Assembly (NCBI GenBank): GCA_900551135.1
Contig: URUX01000006.1
Span: 1 to 32,087 of the forward strand
From: an uncultured Clostridium sp.
Lineage (GTDB): Bacteria > Bacillota > Clostridia > Lachnospirales > Lachnospiraceae
Length of the DNA stretch: 32,087 nucleotides
Direction: 5' to 3'
The first letter of the stretch is position 1. Each line of letters begins with the position of its first letter. The notes below the pieces were generated by a model. That model ran no database searches. It was not told the origin of the DNA and saw only the letters and a list, made by a program, of their open reading frames with translations. Positions 8,018 through 15,067 of this stretch are shown one piece after another. A program made the translations under genes and the position numbers.

Positions 8018-8858
8018 CCGGACGAATTGTATTTTCATGGCGCCGTATATGGGCTGCCGCATTTTTTCTGCTGACAAATAACAACAGATACAGTGTCTCA
8101 ATAACCAGCATGGCCGGTATCCGCGAAAACCAGAACTCTCCTGTCAGCAGCTTCTCCCTTGTTGCAGTAATGATTCGATAATCGCTGACCAGAGCCAGCG
8201 GGGACGAGGCATTATTAGTAATCACAATTACCCTGGCCCCGTTTTCGTGGGCGCCCTCTGCCAAAGTCAGAAGACGTCTGGAAGTACCTGAGTTTGAAAT
8301 AATCAGGACCACATCCTGAGGCCCTAAATTGTAAGTATACGCCATCTGGGCTTCCCAAATTTCACTACAGGCTGAGCAAAGTCCCAGCTGATTAAATTTA
8401 AAAGCCCCGTCCATTGCCACCGGAATGGTATTTCCAACTGCGACAAACTGGATTATACGGGCATTTTCCAAAATTTTCAGTATCGTTTCCAGATTGTCCG
8501 GCTCCATCATTCCGACGGTTCCTGTCATCTCCGCCATCTTATTGGCTAAAATATTTTGAAGCGTCTGTGGAAGATTGGCTCTGTCAATCTCATTAGATAC
8601 CTGAAGACTGTCCCTCTCTTCTTCCATAATCTCCTTTGCCAGTGCCAGTTTTAAATTTTGGTACCCCTTAAACCCACAGCGGCGGCAAAAACGGGAAACC
8701 GTAGCATCACTGGTACCGCTGGCTTTTGCCAGTTCCGCAACCGTCATCTCCACCGCTTCCTTCTTGTGATTTAAAATATAATCTGCGATCTTCTTTTCCG
8801 CATCAAAAAACCGCTCATAAGATGCACAAATCATATCCAGAACGCTTCGATTGTTCAT
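8004..8858 (-). CDS. RpiR-family transcriptional regulator (HTH + SIS), likely fructose-operon regulator
   Basis: A 284-residue regulator. The N-terminal HTH_6 domain (about 1-77) has the typical FFDAEKKIADYILNH and SGTSDATVSRFCRRCGFKGYQNLK recognition segment. The C-terminal SIS sugar-phosphate-binding domain (about 120-250) has the signature VVLIISNSGTSRRLL. RpiR proteins sense phosphosugars; fructose 1-phosphate is the obvious candidate from position but is inferred. The ATG at 8858 is preferred over a GTG three codons upstream because GGAG is 8 nt from the ATG and only 3 from the GTG. A match to the fruKA operator lies 22 bp before the start, suggesting autoregulation. Confidence 0.92.
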   Translation of the reverse strand: MNNRSVLDMICASYERFFDAEKKIADYILNHKKEAVEMTVAELAKASGTSDATVSRFCRRCGFKGYQNLKLALAKEIMEEERDSLQVSNEIDRANLPQTLQNILANKMAEMTGTVGMMEPDNLETILKILENARIIQFVAVGNTIPVAMDGAFKFNQLGLCSACSEIWEAQMAYTYNLGPQDVVLIISNSGTSRRLLTLAEGAHENGARVIVITNNASSPLALVSDYRIITATREKLLTGEFWFSRIPAMLVIETLYLLLFVSRKNAAAHIRRHENTIRPDKQV

Positions 8859-8879
8859 TTCACGCACTCCATTCTCTGT

Positions 8880-8892
8880 GTAATTTTATTTC
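8880..8892. promoter_or_regulatory. Fourth RpiR-type operator, before the regulator gene
   Basis: GTAATTTTATTTC on the plus strand, differing from the best fruKA site at one base. It lies just downstream of a possible promoter (TTGGCA, 17 bp, CAGTAT on the minus strand). Confidence 0.55.
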
Positions 8893-8967
8893 ATACTGTA
8901 ATAGTATCATAAAACTGCCAAAAATACTATGTCTAAATTTCGTTAATTTCAGAATCTAAAATCAGGC

Positions 8968-8997
8968 TTGCATCCATATAGTATTCTATGCTATAAT
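8968..8997 (+). promoter_or_regulatory. Promoter of the mgtE leader transcript
   Basis: -35 TTGCAT (8968-8973), 18-bp spacer, -10 TATAAT (8992-8997). Predicted start near 9004, which leaves about 345 nt of leader before mgtE. Confidence 0.75.
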
Positions 8998-9035
8998 AAT
9001 CAGGCTAAAATAACGTTTTAAAGTGAGGTGAAATT

Positions 9036-9122
9036 ATGGACGGCAGTAGTTGTAGTCGAAGTAACAGCTTGGTTTTCCTGTATGATCAGGATGTGGACGG
9101 CTGCATACCGTTCATAGTCTGA
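9036..9122 (+). CDS. Small leader ORF upstream of mgtE (28 aa)
   Basis: A 28-codon ORF with its own ribosome binding site (GTGAGGTGAAATT before the ATG), about 32 nt after the predicted transcription start. The peptide starts MDGSSCSRSN and contains the acidic run YDQDVDG followed by CIPF near its end. I know of no family to assign. It stands between a good promoter and a terminator-like hairpin in the leader of a Mg2+ transporter, so it is a candidate sensing ORF. Acidic/proline stretches are known to destabilise ribosomes at low Mg2+ in enterobacterial mgt leader peptides; that this one acts alike is inference only. The ORF could also be fortuitous. Confidence 0.55.
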   Translation: MDGSSCSRSNSLVFLYDQDVDGCIPFIV

Positions 9123-9178
9123 TTCTTTTTACAATAGATACTTGCGGCCTGCTGGCCTCATATTCTTATAATAGGAAA

Positions 9179-9270
9179 ACCATTGCCTTGTTTCTATAAC
9201 TGCGCTGCATCAGGACATATGCGGCACAGATGTAACTATAATCGGCAATGGTATTTTTATGCCCTTTTTT
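9179..9270 (+). terminator. Terminator-like / attenuator hairpin in mgtE leader
   Basis: A perfect 9-bp outer stem, ACCATTGCC (9179-9187) / GGCAATGGT (9244-9252), is followed by ATTTTTATGCCCTTTTTT. Inside it lies a second stem, TGCGCTGCAT / ATGCGGCACA (one mismatch, one wobble). It stands 97 nt before mgtE, between promoter and gene, so read-through must be possible or regulated. A compact 7-bp hairpin CAGGAAT-CCC-ATTCCTG follows at 9301-9317, just before the mgtE ribosome binding site. I looked for the M-box magnesium riboswitch core and did not find it. Confidence 0.6.
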
Positions 9271-9348
9271 ACATTCTGTCTGCCTGCCTGTCTTTCAGTA
9301 CAGGAATCCCATTCCTGAAGTTTTGATGAGTAACGGAGGAACAGACCA

Positions 9349-10785
9349 ATGACCATGATGATTAAAAACTCTGGAAACAATGATGTTTTAACTGAAAATA
9401 TCGTACCTGTACAGCATCCCGATTACAAAGCGGAAATTATTGACGTTCTCCGCAGCAATCTTGCTCCAAAGCTAAAGCAGGAAAAACTTTCTACTTACCA
9501 CGAAAATGATATTGCTGCTGCGTTAGACCTTTTAAACAGAGATGAGCGCGGACGGCTTTACCGGATTTTAGATACTGATACTCTGGCAAGTGTTTTGGAA
9601 TACTCAGAAAATATGAATTCCTATATCAACGAACTTGGTATTAAAACACGTGTCAAGGTATTGCTGCTGTTTGAGCCTTCCACAGCGGTTGACTACCTTC
9701 GTCAATTAGAAAAACAGGAACGTTCGATTCTGCTGGATTTGATGGACGAGGATACCAGACGGGAAATCTCTCTTCTGAGTTCTTTTGATGAGGATGAGAT
9801 TGGCAGCCGGATGAGCACCAACTATATTGCAATCCAGGCCAATACGGATATTCGCCAGGCCATGCATTCCCTCATTGAACAGGCAGCAGAAAATGATAAC
9901 ATTTCCACTCTGTACGTAATTGACGAGGAACATACCTATCTTGGCGCTATTGATTTAAAAGAATTAATTATTGCACGAAGAGATGTGGATCTTAGTTCCA
10001 TTACCATGACCTCTTATCCTTACGTGTATGCCAGTGAACAGATTGAAGACTGTATCAGCCGTCTGGTTGATTATTCCGAAGATTCCATACCGGTTCTGGA
10101 TTCTGACAACAAGCTTCAGGGCGTCCTGATCTCCCAGGATATTACTGAACTGGTTGATGAAGAATTAGGAGATGATTATGCAAAGCTGGCTGGTCTGTCT
10201 TCGGAAGAGGATCTGAATGAGCCCTTGAAACAAAGTATTAAAAAGCGTCTCCCCTGGTTAATTATCCTTCTGGGATTAGGGCTAATTGTATCAAGTGTAG
10301 TAGGTATTTTTGAGGGAGTGATCGCCAGTCTTCCGCTGATTATCGCATTCCAGTCCCTTGTCCTGGATATGGCCGGAAATGTTGGAACCCAGTCCCTTGC
10401 CGTTACCATCCGTGTATTAATGGATGAAAATATTAACGGACGCCAGCAGGCCCGTTTAATTGGCAAAGAAGCACGGGTAGGCCTGGTAAACGGCATGATC
10501 TTAGGTGCCCTGTCCTTTCTGTTTATCGGACTGTTTCTGGTCGTAATCAAAGGTCAGACTCTGCTGCTGTCTTTTTCCGTTTCTTTTTGTACCGGCGCTG
10601 CGCTGTTAGCTGCGATGCTTCTTTCCAGCCTTTCCGGAACCATTGTTCCGCTTATATTTAAAAAAATTCATGTAGACCCTGCTGTTGCGTCAGGTCCCCT
10701 CATCACTACAATTAATGACCTGGTCGCTGTAATTTCCTATTACGGACTGGCATGGATTCTGCTGATCAATGTTTTGCATTTATAG
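9349..10785 (+). CDS. mgtE: MgtE-family magnesium transporter
   Basis: A 478-residue protein with the full MgtE architecture. There is an N-terminal cytosolic domain (about 40-135), two CBS domains (about 139-265; DDEIGSRMSTNYI opens the first), then a five-helix membrane domain from about residue 305. The family signature DMAGNVGTQSLAV, in the pore region, is intact. MgtE is a Mg2+ channel; the cytosolic domains bind Mg2+ and close the pore when internal Mg2+ is high. The start has GGAGGA 8 nt upstream. It is a single-gene unit with its own promoter, leader and terminator, and is not in an operon with the fructose genes on the other strand. Confidence 0.95.
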   Translation: MTMMIKNSGNNDVLTENIVPVQHPDYKAEIIDVLRSNLAPKLKQEKLSTYHENDIAAALDLLNRDERGRLYRILDTDTLASVLEYSENMNSYINELGIKTRVKVLLLFEPSTAVDYLRQLEKQERSILLDLMDEDTRREISLLSSFDEDEIGSRMSTNYIAIQANTDIRQAMHSLIEQAAENDNISTLYVIDEEHTYLGAIDLKELIIARRDVDLSSITMTSYPYVYASEQIEDCISRLVDYSEDSIPVLDSDNKLQGVLISQDITELVDEELGDDYAKLAGLSSEEDLNEPLKQSIKKRLPWLIILLGLGLIVSSVVGIFEGVIASLPLIIAFQSLVLDMAGNVGTQSLAVTIRVLMDENINGRQQARLIGKEARVGLVNGMILGALSFLFIGLFLVVIKGQTLLLSFSVSFCTGAALLAAMLLSSLSGTIVPLIFKKIHVDPAVASGPLITTINDLVAVISYYGLAWILLINVLHL

Positions 10786-10809
10786 CCTGCCATCACAGGT
10801 CTGCATCTG

Positions 10810-10850
10810 ATGCGGTAAAGCAGTTATTTTGTTTTACCGCATTTATTTTA
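10810..10850 (+). terminator. Intrinsic terminator of mgtE
   Basis: 10-bp stem ATGCGGTAAA (10810-10819) / TTTACCGCAT (10833-10842) followed by TTATTTTA, 25 nt after the mgtE stop codon. Confidence 0.88.
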
Positions 10851-10934
10851 ACACAATCTTTATTTTTTTCACGGTTTCCCATGTTATACTAAACTTGTTA
10901 CTGCCGGCCCTGTCTGTTGAAGGAGGACCCTCTT

Positions 10935-12535
10935 ATGAATTTTCTGCTGCTTCTCAGCTCTTCTGCCATTTTTGCCTGTATTGCCGGAAGCCGCCTGTCC
11001 CGCCGTCTTGGCATCCCGACCCTCTTTATTTTTATCGCCCTGGGAATGCTGTTTGGATCGGATGGCATTTTTAAAATTGAATTTGCCAATTACCAGTTAG
11101 CGGAACAGATTTGTTCTGCTAACTGGTTATCATTATGTTTTACGGCGGATTTGGCACAAACTGGAATGCCGCACGCCCTGTCGCATTTCAGTCCATTCTG
11201 CTCAGTACCTTTGGCGTTCTGATTACCGCCGGCCTTACCGGACTTTTCTGCTATTATGTATTAAATCTTCCTTTGCTGGAAGGACTGTTAATAGGCGCGG
11301 TTCTTGGATCTACAGACGCTGCCTCGGTATTTTCCATTCTCCGTTCCCAGCGGCTGAATCTCAGATACGGAACTGCTTCCATGCTGGAAATTGAAAGCGG
11401 AAGCAACGATCCCTTTGCCTATATGCTGACTATGATCGTTCTCTCTGCCATGGGCGGTTCCTTATCTCCGTCCCAGATTCTGATGTCCGTATTCTCCCAG
11501 ATTTTTGTCGGAATTTCTGCCGGCCTTTTGATTGCATGGGCAGCAGGAATCATCATGAAACGGGTACACTTTGGAGAAAATGGTCTGGATTCCGTCTTTC
11601 TGGCCGGAGTTGCCCTGGCTTCTTATGCCATTCCCTCGGTACTTGGCGGAAATGGCTATTTAAGCGCCTATCTGGCCGGAATTCTTCTGGGGAATCAGGA
11701 TATTCCCGGAAAAAAAGGGCTGGTCAACTTTTTTGATGCCTTAAACGGCATGATGCAGATGCTTATTTTTTTCCTTCTGGGACTTCTGGTCTTTCCTTCC
11801 CAGCTGGGAAACTATTTTCTGCCTGCTCTTTTGACCTCTCTCTTTTTAAGCTTTATTGCGCGGCCAGCAGCTGTATTTCTGCTTCTGGCTCCCTTTCAAT
11901 CCCCAAACCGCCAGAAACTTCTGGTCTCCTGGTCTGGTCTCCGAGGTGCTGCCTCTATTGTATTTGCCATCTCTGCTGCCGTATCTCCCAGTTACGGCAG
12001 TGACACGGTATTTCACATTGTCTTTTGCGTGGTGCTGCTGTCCATCTTATTTCAGGGAAGCCTCCTTCCCTTTGCTGCCAAAAAAACGGACATGCTGGAC
12101 AATAATGAAAACGTGCTCAAGACCTTTACCGACTACTCCGAAGAAACCGGCGTTCACTTTATCAGCCTGGAACTTGGACAGGGACATCCCTGGATTAATT
12201 GCCGGATACAGGACGTTTCTCTGGTACCTGGCCTGCTGATTGCTGCTGTTTTACGAAACCAGACTGCAGTTATGCCCAAGGGAGATACCTGTCTGAAAGA
12301 AGGAGATTCCCTGATTATCGCTGCCAAAGAATATAGCGGAAGCGCCGGAATTGAACTAAGTGAAGTACAGGTAATGCCTGACAGCCGTCTGGCGAGAATC
12401 AAACTAAAAGAAGCAGATATTCGCAAAAATTCCCTTGTAGTTTTAATTCAACGGCAAAACAGCGAACTGATTCCGGATGGCGACACGGTTCTGTGTCCTG
12501 GGGATATTCTGGTTTTATATACCTGCCGGACTTAG
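10935..12535 (+). pseudogene. NhaP/CvrA-type K+(Na+)/H+ antiporter with C-terminal RCK_C domains, broken by a frameshift
   Basis: Two overlapping frames together make one antiporter of about 534 residues. Frame 1 starts at 10935 (GGAGG 9 nt upstream), reads MNFLLLLSSSAIFACIAGSR to about 11115, then leaves the family pattern after AEQICS. The family sequence resumes one base out of phase from about 11132 (MFYGGFGTNW) and runs to 12535. Family landmarks include STDAASVFSILR, the SGSNDPFAYML ion-binding segment, and two RCK_C (TrkA_C) segments at the C-terminus. One base is missing, so translation from the normal start stops at 11222 after 95 residues. The break is inside a 16-bp inverted repeat (11092-11127). 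The ATG at 11135 has no ribosome binding site, so a functional split product is unlikely. A sequencing error is the main alternative. Confidence 0.88.
11092..11127 (+). repeat. Near-perfect palindrome at the antiporter frameshift
   Basis: ACCAGTTAGCGGAACA (11092-11107) and TGTTCTGCTAACTGGT (11112-11127) are inverted copies with one G/A difference and a 4-nt loop. The right arm occupies the bases where the family sequence would encode VALI-type hydrophobic residues. It appears copied from the left arm. Confidence 0.85.
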
Positions 12536-12568
12536 CCTCCCATTCCGGATCAGGATATCCTTCAGCGC

Positions 12569-12598
12569 AGCGGATGGACATGGATATTCTCATCCGCT
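12569..12598 (+). terminator. Possible terminator after the antiporter pseudogene
   Basis: 8-bp stem AGCGGATG (12569-12576) / CATCCGCT (12591-12598), 33 nt after the stop. There is no clear T-tract (ACTTGTCCC follows), so the call is weak. From here to 13291 there is no intact protein gene, only the remnants listed next and a tRNA. Confidence 0.35.
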
Positions 12599-12670
12599 AC
12601 TTGTCCCTTCCGTACCAGTCCAGGAGGCGGTAAGGTTATGATTATACTATAATACGCTCTGCCCTGCTAC

Positions 12671-12834
12671 TTATTTTCAACTACCAGCGCACCTCTGCCA
12701 TTCGTCTTTAAAACCATCTGTCCCTCAAACATGCTGCTGAATCCGTCTTCTCCAGGTATTGCTGACCATCGCGCCGGTGCCGTCGAACCAGTACCAATCC
12801 CCGCCATCTTTGCAGCAGTTGTTTCGCACTGGTC
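12671..12834 (-). pseudogene. Remnant of a cell-wall-binding-repeat protein gene
   Basis: On the minus strand 12752-12799 encodes DWYWFDGTGAMVSNTW, which closely matches the choline-/cell-wall-binding repeat pattern (WYYFDxxGxMxTNTW). The frame stops shortly after. A second frame continues as GFSSMFEGQMVLKTNGRG and ends ENK-stop at 12671-12673; I do not recognise that part. No start codon or ribosome binding site is visible. The fragment is too short and broken to be functional. Confidence 0.4.
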
Positions 12835-12838
12835 GTAC

Positions 12839-12858
12839 ACTTTACTTGGGAGTAAAGT
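12839..12858. repeat. Small inverted repeat
   Basis: ACTTTACT / AGTAAAGT with a 4-nt loop (TGGG), directly before the longer inverted repeat at 12870. Likely part of the same mobile-element debris. Confidence 0.5.
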
Positions 12859-12869
12859 AAAAAAGAAAT

Positions 12870-12942
12870 AGGCATAGAGTTCAATTCCTATATAATTAAG
12901 TTACCACACCAAATTATACAGAAAAGATTGAACTCTATGCCT
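12870..12942. repeat. Perfect 16-bp inverted repeat beside a transposase remnant
   Basis: AGGCATAGAGTTCAAT (12870-12885) and ATTGAACTCTATGCCT (12927-12942) are exact inverted copies separated by 41 AT-rich bases. The unit is 73 bp. The right arm ends 8 bp before the transposase fragment. It may be a miniature element, or apposed terminal repeats left by an internally deleted element. There is no U-tract, so a terminator role is unlikely. Confidence 0.6.
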
Positions 12943-12950
12943 GCTTAACC

Positions 12951-13043
12951 ATGCTGGGGAACTGGTCAGAATACATTCTGAATGCATTCGATTGCCCTTA
13001 CACCAATGATTTTACAGAAGGAACGAACAATGCATTAAAGTAA
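12951..13043 (+). pseudogene. C-terminal fragment of an ISL3-type transposase
   Basis: The 30-codon frame reads NWSEYILNAFDCPYTN then DFTEGTNNALK-stop. This matches the conserved catalytic-Glu region of the DDE_Tnp_ISL3 group (ILNSFD.PYTNG.TEG.NN.IK). The rest of the transposase is absent and the frame stops where the family would continue with VIKR. It is a dead fragment, 85 bp from the tRNA gene on its downstream side. Confidence 0.7.
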
Positions 13044-13074
13044 TCTCAAAAATAAATTTACCCCAACTCTTGAC

Positions 13075-13120
13075 AAAAACCCTTGTAAATAAGCGTTTTC
13101 CGCCTGTTTACAAGGGTTTT
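13075..13120 (-). terminator. Intrinsic terminator of tRNA-Ser
   Basis: Perfect 14-bp stem AAAACCCTTGTAAA (13076-13089) / TTTACAAGGGTTTT (13107-13120). On the minus strand the stem ends in GGGTTTTTG, giving a U-tract just downstream of the tRNA. Confidence 0.9.
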
Positions 13121-13127
13121 CCTATAG

Positions 13128-13215
13128 CGGAGACGGTGGGATTCGAACCCACGTGCCGGTTACCCGACAACTTGATTTCGAGTCAAGCTCGTTGCGACCA
13201 CTTCGATACGTCTCC
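13128..13215 (-). tRNA. tRNA-Ser (anticodon CGA)
   Basis: Acceptor stem GGAGACG / CGTCTCC, discriminator G (13128), anticodon stem CTTGA / TCAAG around loop CTCGAAA (anticodon CGA, reads UCG), a long variable arm typical of class II tRNA-Ser, and T arm GTGGGTTCGAATCCCAC. CCA is not encoded. The 3' side of the gene faces the region with gene and IS debris. Confidence 0.96.
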
Positions 13216-13291
13216 TTTTTATTGCTGCCTGTAGTATTATACACGAAAATCAGAGATTTGGGTAGTATATTTTTCATTTTCTTTCTATTTT

Positions 13292-15043
13292 CTAACTGTT
13301 TTTTACCAATTTACGAAAAACTGTCCCATCTTTGGCTTTACCGGCTGTCTTATTCCACAGAAACTTCACCATCTTTTCAAGTCCTGGCTGAATCAAATCA
13401 TCCATTATCACCGACGCTGTCAGAGAAAGCAGAATGACTGCCAAAAACGTACCAGTCAGCCGTATTAGCAAACCATGGGACTGCAGCCCGGGAATACCGC
13501 CGTTCATAAGAATCCCATACAATACCAGCCAGTGAACCAGAAGGACTGAAAAGCTGTGCTTTCCCAAAAATGCAAGTCCTCCGGCGACCCTGCGAAACAT
13601 TCGTTCCGCCCGTACAGCTGCCGCATACAGAGCCCAGGAAATCCCCACAATCAGGACAGAGCCATTAAACACGATCTGTTTATAATCCGGCCGATTTACC
13701 ATTACCTGGTAAGACAGGGCTGCCATCATCAGGCCAAAAATTCCGAATAGTCCATCATACTTTCGCATATAAGGCTGGTGGATCAGATAACCGGACACAA
13801 AAATTCCCAGCCACAAAATTCCATTAAACCAGAGACTGCCCCCCATTCCTCTGCTCTTTAAGAAAGCCCCACAGGAAAGCAGGAAAACAATGATTGCAAA
13901 TAGTCTTTTTCCCCCTGTTTCCCCCAGTCTTCCTACGGATTTTCGAAGAACCGGAACAAAAAAATAGATGATAATCAACACATAAACCAGCCAGAGATGG
14001 GGGGCTATCCCGCAAGAGCCAGTAAGGATCGTCTGTACTGCCAGTTTTATCCACTCCACAACCGTCAGATTTCCAGTCCAGGAAGCTGCCATGTAAAGAA
14101 GGTAAAACAAAACCAGCGGAACAGCAATTTTCCCAAAACGTTTTTGGTAAAACTCCAGCGCCGTCTCGTTCCTGTCTTTGACCAGCAAAGAACCGCTAAT
14201 CATTAAAAACAGCGGATTGCAGGCCAGCAGTATCAGCGTACCGCCGGATAAAATCTTCCAGACAGCCGTTCCCCTCTCATATTCCAGGATAACCGGTTCT
14301 GCTACATGAACGGCTACTGCAAAAAAAGCCGCCATTGTACGCAGAACATCCAGATAAATGAATCTGGATGCCTTCATTTCCGTTTTGGAAAAATCCAGTC
14401 TGGAATCCCGTTTATATTTTCTGATATACTCCTGGATACTGATAAAAGCTGACAGCAGCAATATCCATTCTGTCAAAAAGCGTCCCAGGCTCCACTGACT
14501 GACTGACCGCAAAATAGAAATCTGGTTCCATGGGACGACCGGATAGGCCTCAATGGATTCCAGCGCAAAAGATCCGTCCAGATCGATCCGCATCTGTCCA
14601 TAATCTCTGCAGCGCAAATTAACTTCTGCCTCTGTACTTCCTTTTTGAATAAAAATCCTCTGTACATAGACTTCTCCTGACAGAGCATGGTAAATCTGAC
14701 CCTGGATTTCTTCCTCTGCTGGTTCTCCAAACCGGATTCTGATTCTGCCATAAGGAATCCCGGAAGCCTCAAAATACATCTGGGGATCGCCATCTGTCTG
14801 ACTGAAGTATTCTGTCTGAGATATAGTTTCTCCTCCAGTATCTTTCCCCTTTTGGCAGCCGGATATCTCATACCCACTGGAATACAAAAAACAGCCCGGC
14901 CATAATTCCATCCCCTGACTGTTTTTTCCATGATGAACAGACTGTACTGCCAGAAAGCCTTCCAGCAGCAGGGCTGCCAGAAGGCTGACTAAAATTACAA
15001 TTCCATATGTTTGTCTGATCGTTTGTTGTTTTTCTTTTCCCAT
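13292..15043 (-). CDS. Membrane acyltransferase (acyltransferase-3 family) with an N-terminal extracytoplasmic domain
   Basis: A 583-residue protein. One helix at about residues 12-32 is followed by a polar, probably extracellular segment (about 36-185) with a beta-rich look. A second helix (about 190-206) then leads to an Acyl_transf_3 domain from about residue 222, starting FIYLDVLRTMAAFFAVAVHV. The conserved HxxE-like region is modified to HVAEP. About ten more helices follow. Such enzymes O-acetylate or otherwise acylate cell-surface polysaccharides, peptidoglycan or lipids. The target is unknown. The start is poorly supported: AGAGGA is only about 2 nt before the ATG. It lies 24 nt after the amidase gene and is the last gene of that operon, which suggests an envelope role. 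Confidence 0.85.
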   Translation of the reverse strand: MGKEKQQTIRQTYGIVILVSLLAALLLEGFLAVQSVHHGKNSQGMELWPGCFLYSSGYEISGCQKGKDTGGETISQTEYFSQTDGDPQMYFEASGIPYGRIRIRFGEPAEEEIQGQIYHALSGEVYVQRIFIQKGSTEAEVNLRCRDYGQMRIDLDGSFALESIEAYPVVPWNQISILRSVSQWSLGRFLTEWILLLSAFISIQEYIRKYKRDSRLDFSKTEMKASRFIYLDVLRTMAAFFAVAVHVAEPVILEYERGTAVWKILSGGTLILLACNPLFLMISGSLLVKDRNETALEFYQKRFGKIAVPLVLFYLLYMAASWTGNLTVVEWIKLAVQTILTGSCGIAPHLWLVYVLIIIYFFVPVLRKSVGRLGETGGKRLFAIIVFLLSCGAFLKSRGMGGSLWFNGILWLGIFVSGYLIHQPYMRKYDGLFGIFGLMMAALSYQVMVNRPDYKQIVFNGSVLIVGISWALYAAAVRAERMFRRVAGGLAFLGKHSFSVLLVHWLVLYGILMNGGIPGLQSHGLLIRLTGTFLAVILLSLTASVIMDDLIQPGLEKMVKFLWNKTAGKAKDGTVFRKLVKNS

Positions 15044-15067
15044 ATCCTCTGTTTATCAGCCTGAAGC

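Noticed and set aside
9142..9172. Second promoter inside the mgtE leader (TTGCGG / TATAAT)
   Set aside because: The spacer is 19 bp and the -35 match is weak, so it is left as a possibility only.
9004..9348. M-box (ykoK) magnesium riboswitch before mgtE
   Set aside because: Looked for the conserved core (GTTAGGTGAGGCTCC and the following GCTGCCC region) and did not find it. The AGTGAGGTGAAATT that resembles its start is better read as the leader ORF's ribosome binding site.
11100..11140. Programmed frameshift in the antiporter gene
   Set aside because: There is no slippery heptamer at the break, the bases at the break do not encode family residues in any frame, and the inverted-copy explanation accounts for the change.
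11135..12535. A separate, functional 466-codon transporter starting at 11135
   Set aside because: There is no ribosome binding site before this ATG, and the first NhaP helices are encoded in the other frame just upstream.
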